The notes under the pieces: generated by a model | The model's database searches: none | What the model was told of the DNA's origin: nothing | What the model saw: only the letters and a program-made list of their open reading frames with translations | In this document: positions 30,092-32,858 of the stretch, one piece after another | Numbering within the stretch: position 1 is the stretch's first letter | Layout of the letters: every line of letters begins with the position of its first letter | NCBI RefSeq assembly: GCF_027922425.1 | Contig: NZ_BSFQ01000037.1 | Location: 42,934-75,791, forward strand | DNA from: Pseudonocardia halophobica | Lineage (GTDB): Bacteria; Actinomycetota; Actinomycetes; Mycobacteriales; Pseudonocardiaceae | Length of the DNA: 32,858 bases | Reading direction: 5' to 3' | Position numbers and translations under genes: made by a program

Positions 30092-32671
30092 TCAGTCGTC
30101 GTCCTCGGAGGGGGCCTCGCCGCCCCCGCCGCGCAGCAGCCAGATCACGTTCTCGAGCTCCTCGGGCTTAATGAGCACGTCCCGCGCCTTCGAGCCCTCG
30201 GACGGTCCGACGATCCCGCGCGTCTCGAGCAGGTCCATCAGCCGGCCCGCCTTCGCGAACCCGACGCGCAGCTTCCGCTGGAGCATCGACGTGGAGCCGA
30301 ACTGCGAGGTCACGATGAGCTCGGCGGCCTGGATGAGGACCTCGAGGTCGTCCCCGATGTCCGGGTCGATCTCCTTGGCCTCGCCCTGCTTCGCCGCCGT
30401 GACGCCCTCGGTGTAGGTCGGCTCGGCCTGCTCCTTGGTGAACCCGACGACCTCGGCGATCTCCTCGTCCGAGATGTACGCGCCCTGCATGCGGATCGGC
30501 TTGCTGGCGCCCATGGGCAGGTAGAGCCCGTCGCCCATGCCGATCAGCTTCTCGGCGCCCGGCTGGTCGAGGATGACCCGCGAGTCCGTGAGCGACGACG
30601 TGGCGAACGCCAGCCGGGACGGCACGTTCGTCTTGATCAGACCGGTGACCACGTCGACCGACGGCCGCTGGGTCGCCAGGACGAGGTGGATGCCGGCCGC
30701 GCGGGCCTTCTGCGTGATGCGGACGATCGCGTCCTCGACGTCCCGCGGGGCGGTCATCATGAGGTCGGCCAGCTCGTCGACGATGCAGAGGATGTACGGG
30801 TAGGGCCGGTACTCCCGCTCGCTGCCCAGGGGCGCGGTGATCTCGCCGGAGCGGACCTTGCGGTTGAAGTCGTCGATGTGCCGGACCCGGTTGGCCTGCA
30901 TGTCCTGGTAGCGCTGCTCCATCTCCTCCACCAGCCAGGCGAGCGCGGACGCCGCCTTCTTCGGCTGGGTGATGATGGGCGTGATCAGGTGCGGAATGCC
31001 CTCGTACGGCGTGAGCTCGACCATCTTGGGGTCGACGAGGATCATCCGGACCTCCTCGGGCGTGGCCCGGGAGAGCAGGGAGACCAGCATCGAGTTGACG
31101 AAGCTGGACTTGCCGGAACCGGTGGAGCCCGCGACCAGCAGGTGCGGCATCTTCGCCAGGTTCGCGCAGAGGAAATGGCCCTCGATGTCCTTGCCCAGGC
31201 CGATGACCATGGGGTGCTGCTCGTTGCGCGCCGTGCCGGAGCGCAGCACGTCGCCGAGCCGGACCATCTCGCGGTCGGAGTTGGGCACCTCGATGCCGAC
31301 CGCGGACTTGCCCGGGATCGGCGCGAGGATGCGGACGTTGTCCGTGGCCACCGCGTAGGCGATGTTCTTCGACAGCTGGGTGATCTTCTCGACCTTCACG
31401 GCCGGGCCCAGCTCGATCTCGTAGCGGGTGACCGTCGGGCCGCGGGTGAAGCCGGTGACCTGCGCGTCGACGTTGAACTGGTCGAGCACCCCCGTGATGC
31501 GCTCGATCATCTCGTCGTTCGCGGCGGAGCGGACCTTCGGCGCCGGGCCGGTCTCGAGCAGGTCCGCGGGCGGCAGCGTGTACTCGCCCTCGCCGACGGG
31601 CTCGCGGATGGCCATCGACATCTGCTCGCCCTCGGCGGGCACGGCCTCCGCGGGCGGCGTCGCCACGATCGAGGCCGGGTCCGGGCGCTTCGCCTTCGGC
31701 TTGGGCGCGACCGGGACGTACTCCTCCTCCGGCTCCGCCGGCGGCGTGTCGCCCGCGGCGTCCGCGGTGCCGGCGGTGTCGTCCTGGAAGGCCTCGGCGC
31801 TCGTCGCCTGCCGGCGGCGGGCCGGACGGCGGCGCGCCGGCGGAGCCTCGGCCGCGGGCTCCTCCTCGGCGAGGGGAGCCTCGTCCTCCTCGCCCTCGGG
31901 GTGGATCTCGGGCTGGCCGAGCAGCCGGCGCACGCGGTTTGGCACCTCGCGCACGGGCGTGGCCGTGAGCACCAGGAACGCGTAGAAGCTGACGAGCAGC
32001 AGGATCGGCACCGCGACCCAGGCGGTGAGCCCGCTCGCCAGCGGGGTGGCCGCGACGTAGCCGATCGCGCCGCCGCCGGACGCCCACTGCCCGGGTTCGT
32101 CCGGCGAGCCGGAGAACAGGTGCACCAGCCCCAGCACGCCCAGGGCCAGCAGCAGCGTGCCGACGGCGATCCGCGGCCGCGCCTCGGGGTGCGCGGGCGT
32201 GGTCATCAACACGACGCCGACGGCCAGCAGGATCACCGGCAGCAGCACGCCGGCGATGCCGAACACGGCCCCGACGCCGGCCGAGAACCCGCGGCCGACC
32301 GGGCCGCCGGCCTCCCACCAGATCCCCGCGGCGGAGATCACCGCGAGCACGATGAACAGCACGCCGAGCCCGTCCCGGCGGTGCGCGGGGTCGATCTCGC
32401 GGGTGCGTCCGGCCGCGCGCCCCGCCGACCTGGTCATCCGGACGACGCCGCGGCCGACGGCGTCGATCCCCTTGTCGATCAGGTCCGGCTGGCGGCGGGC
32501 GGGCTGACGCTTCGCGGGCGTGCGGGACCGCGACGACGACGAGCCGCGCGAGCGGGACGCGGACGACCGCGAGCGCGACGACGAGGACGACCGCGAGCTC
32601 CGACCCGATCCGGCCGCGGCCCGCAGGCCCGCCCCGTCCGCGGCCCGCCCGGCCGTTCCTCGTCCTGCCAT
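30092..32671 (-). CDS. ftsK: FtsK/SpoIIIE DNA translocase
   Basis: This 859-residue membrane ATPase moves DNA at the division septum. Residues about 20-60 are Ser/Arg-rich, about 100-215 hold four transmembrane helices, about 225-340 are an acidic/basic low-complexity linker, and the motor follows. Walker A GSTGSGKS lies at residues 515-522 (K521), Walker B with CIVDELADLMM is downstream, and the C-terminal gamma domain has SMLQRKLRVGFAKAGRLMDLLE for KOPS-type site recognition. ATG 32671 was chosen because a TACCGT -10 motif lies 7 nt upstream. A GTG three codons earlier is possible but overlaps that motif. Confidence 0.97.
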   Translation of the reverse strand: MAGRGTAGRAADGAGLRAAAGSGRSSRSSSSSRSRSSASRSRGSSSSRSRTPAKRQPARRQPDLIDKGIDAVGRGVVRMTRSAGRAAGRTREIDPAHRRDGLGVLFIVLAVISAAGIWWEAGGPVGRGFSAGVGAVFGIAGVLLPVILLAVGVVLMTTPAHPEARPRIAVGTLLLALGVLGLVHLFSGSPDEPGQWASGGGAIGYVAATPLASGLTAWVAVPILLLVSFYAFLVLTATPVREVPNRVRRLLGQPEIHPEGEEDEAPLAEEEPAAEAPPARRRPARRRQATSAEAFQDDTAGTADAAGDTPPAEPEEEYVPVAPKPKAKRPDPASIVATPPAEAVPAEGEQMSMAIREPVGEGEYTLPPADLLETGPAPKVRSAANDEMIERITGVLDQFNVDAQVTGFTRGPTVTRYEIELGPAVKVEKITQLSKNIAYAVATDNVRILAPIPGKSAVGIEVPNSDREMVRLGDVLRSGTARNEQHPMVIGLGKDIEGHFLCANLAKMPHLLVAGSTGSGKSSFVNSMLVSLLSRATPEEVRMILVDPKMVELTPYEGIPHLITPIITQPKKAASALAWLVEEMEQRYQDMQANRVRHIDDFNRKVRSGEITAPLGSEREYRPYPYILCIVDELADLMMTAPRDVEDAIVRITQKARAAGIHLVLATQRPSVDVVTGLIKTNVPSRLAFATSSLTDSRVILDQPGAEKLIGMGDGLYLPMGASKPIRMQGAYISDEEIAEVVGFTKEQAEPTYTEGVTAAKQGEAKEIDPDIGDDLEVLIQAAELIVTSQFGSTSMLQRKLRVGFAKAGRLMDLLETRGIVGPSEGSKARDVLIKPEELENVIWLLRGGGGEAPSEDDD

Positions 32672-32678
32672 GTCGCCC

Positions 32679-32684
32679 ACGGTA
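32679..32684 (-). promoter_or_regulatory. -10 element TACCGT for ftsK
   Basis: TACCGT on the minus strand ends 7 nt before ATG 32671 and fits TANNNT, consistent with a leaderless transcript. Confidence 0.55.
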
Positions 32685-32733
32685 GCCGCGGAGACCGACG
32701 AAACCGGTGACCGACGCACCCCCGGACCTGGCT

Positions 32734-32766
32734 CACAGACCGGGCGCCGAGGCGCGCCGGGCTGTG
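32734..32766. terminator. Hairpin between ftsK and the upstream partial gene
   Basis: The outer arms CACAG and CTGTG pair, with an imperfect GC-rich inner stem (CCGGGCGC against GCGCGCCGG). It lies 3' of the minus-strand gene that enters from the right edge and 5' of ftsK. Confidence 0.5.
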
Positions 32767-32788
32767 AAGAGAATCGACCGCAGCCGGG

Positions 32789-32858
32789 CTACGCGGTCTT
32801 GTCGAGGGTGACCCGGTAGCCGAGGTTGTGGAGTTGGTGGATGAGCCGGTCGCGTTGT
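32789..32858 (-). CDS. C-terminal end of a gene running off the right edge, possibly a transposase
   Basis: The last 22 codons of a minus-strand frame end at TAG 32791-32789. The readable end is QRDRLIHQLHNLGYRVTLDK-TA. This resembles C-terminal tails I recall from some actinobacterial transposases, but the piece is too short to assign a family. The lack of an IS end in the next 100 nt cannot be judged. The normal neighbour upstream of ftsK in actinobacteria is often a ribonuclease J gene, which does not obviously match. Confidence 0.35.
   Translation of the reverse strand, partial: QRDRLIHQLHNLGYRVTLDKTA

Noticed and set aside
30686..32710. A 674-codon plus-strand frame opposite ftsK
   Set aside because: Shadow of ftsK: Arg/Asp/His-rich with no domain, while ftsK has full motor and membrane motifs.

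Overview
This is a very GC-rich chromosomal stretch with strong G/C third-codon bias, many GTG starts and frequent 4-nt start/stop overlaps. It comes from a high-GC actinomycete, most likely Pseudonocardiaceae (Pseudonocardia-like). That placement is an inference from gene order and protein style, not a database match. The backbone genes have the order known from Mycobacterium tuberculosis and relatives: recX-recA-DUF3046 at the left, then pspA-clgR-pgsA-rimO with divergent argA, then ftsK at the right. No tRNA, rRNA, CRISPR array or complete IS element was seen.

Left block (1-1842, minus strand): the start of recX, whose N-terminal extension is made of an in-frame 15-bp tandem repeat; recA with a perfect actinobacterial SOS box upstream; and a DUF3046 gene. 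Next (1909-7389) comes a regulatory and transport block: a DrrAB-like ABC exporter divergent from a TetR gene with two palindromic operators between them, a CaiB/BaiF-type CoA-transferase, a 37-residue membrane peptide gene, a second TetR gene, and a divergent EamA-type permease.

Repair plus inserted block (7244-22197): a giant Lhr-type helicase and a Nei-type glycosylase, usually neighbours in actinobacteria, are separated here by about 9 kb. That interval holds an HSL-family esterase, a TetR gene in an operon with an acyl-CoA ligase and a nitroreductase, a divergent HAPMO-like Baeyer-Villiger monooxygenase, an L,D-transpeptidase, a lipoprotein, a second-type YidC and a small membrane protein. 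Monooxygenase, esterase and ligase together would form a ketone to ester to acid to acyl-CoA route. The intergenic region carries a perfect 18-bp palindrome and a near copy, which suggests local TetR control.

Envelope-stress and core block (22284-26578): pspA and clgR (Psp/Clp stress response), pgsA (phospholipid synthesis), rimO (ribosomal protein S12 methylthiotransferase), and argA-like acetyltransferase. The right accessory segment (26579-29898) holds an ankyrin-repeat gene framed by two oppositely oriented arrays of the same 22-bp repeat, an AraC regulator, trmL, and a YceI protein with a carboxypeptidase-regulatory-like domain. ftsK fills 30092-32671. The window ends in the last codons of a minus-strand gene, possibly a transposase.

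A recurring theme is a TANNNT -10 motif 6-8 nt upstream of the chosen start codon at about ten genes, which points to leaderless transcripts. The other is a set of unusual overlaps: three tail-to-tail (35-90 nt) and one same-strand (146 nt).
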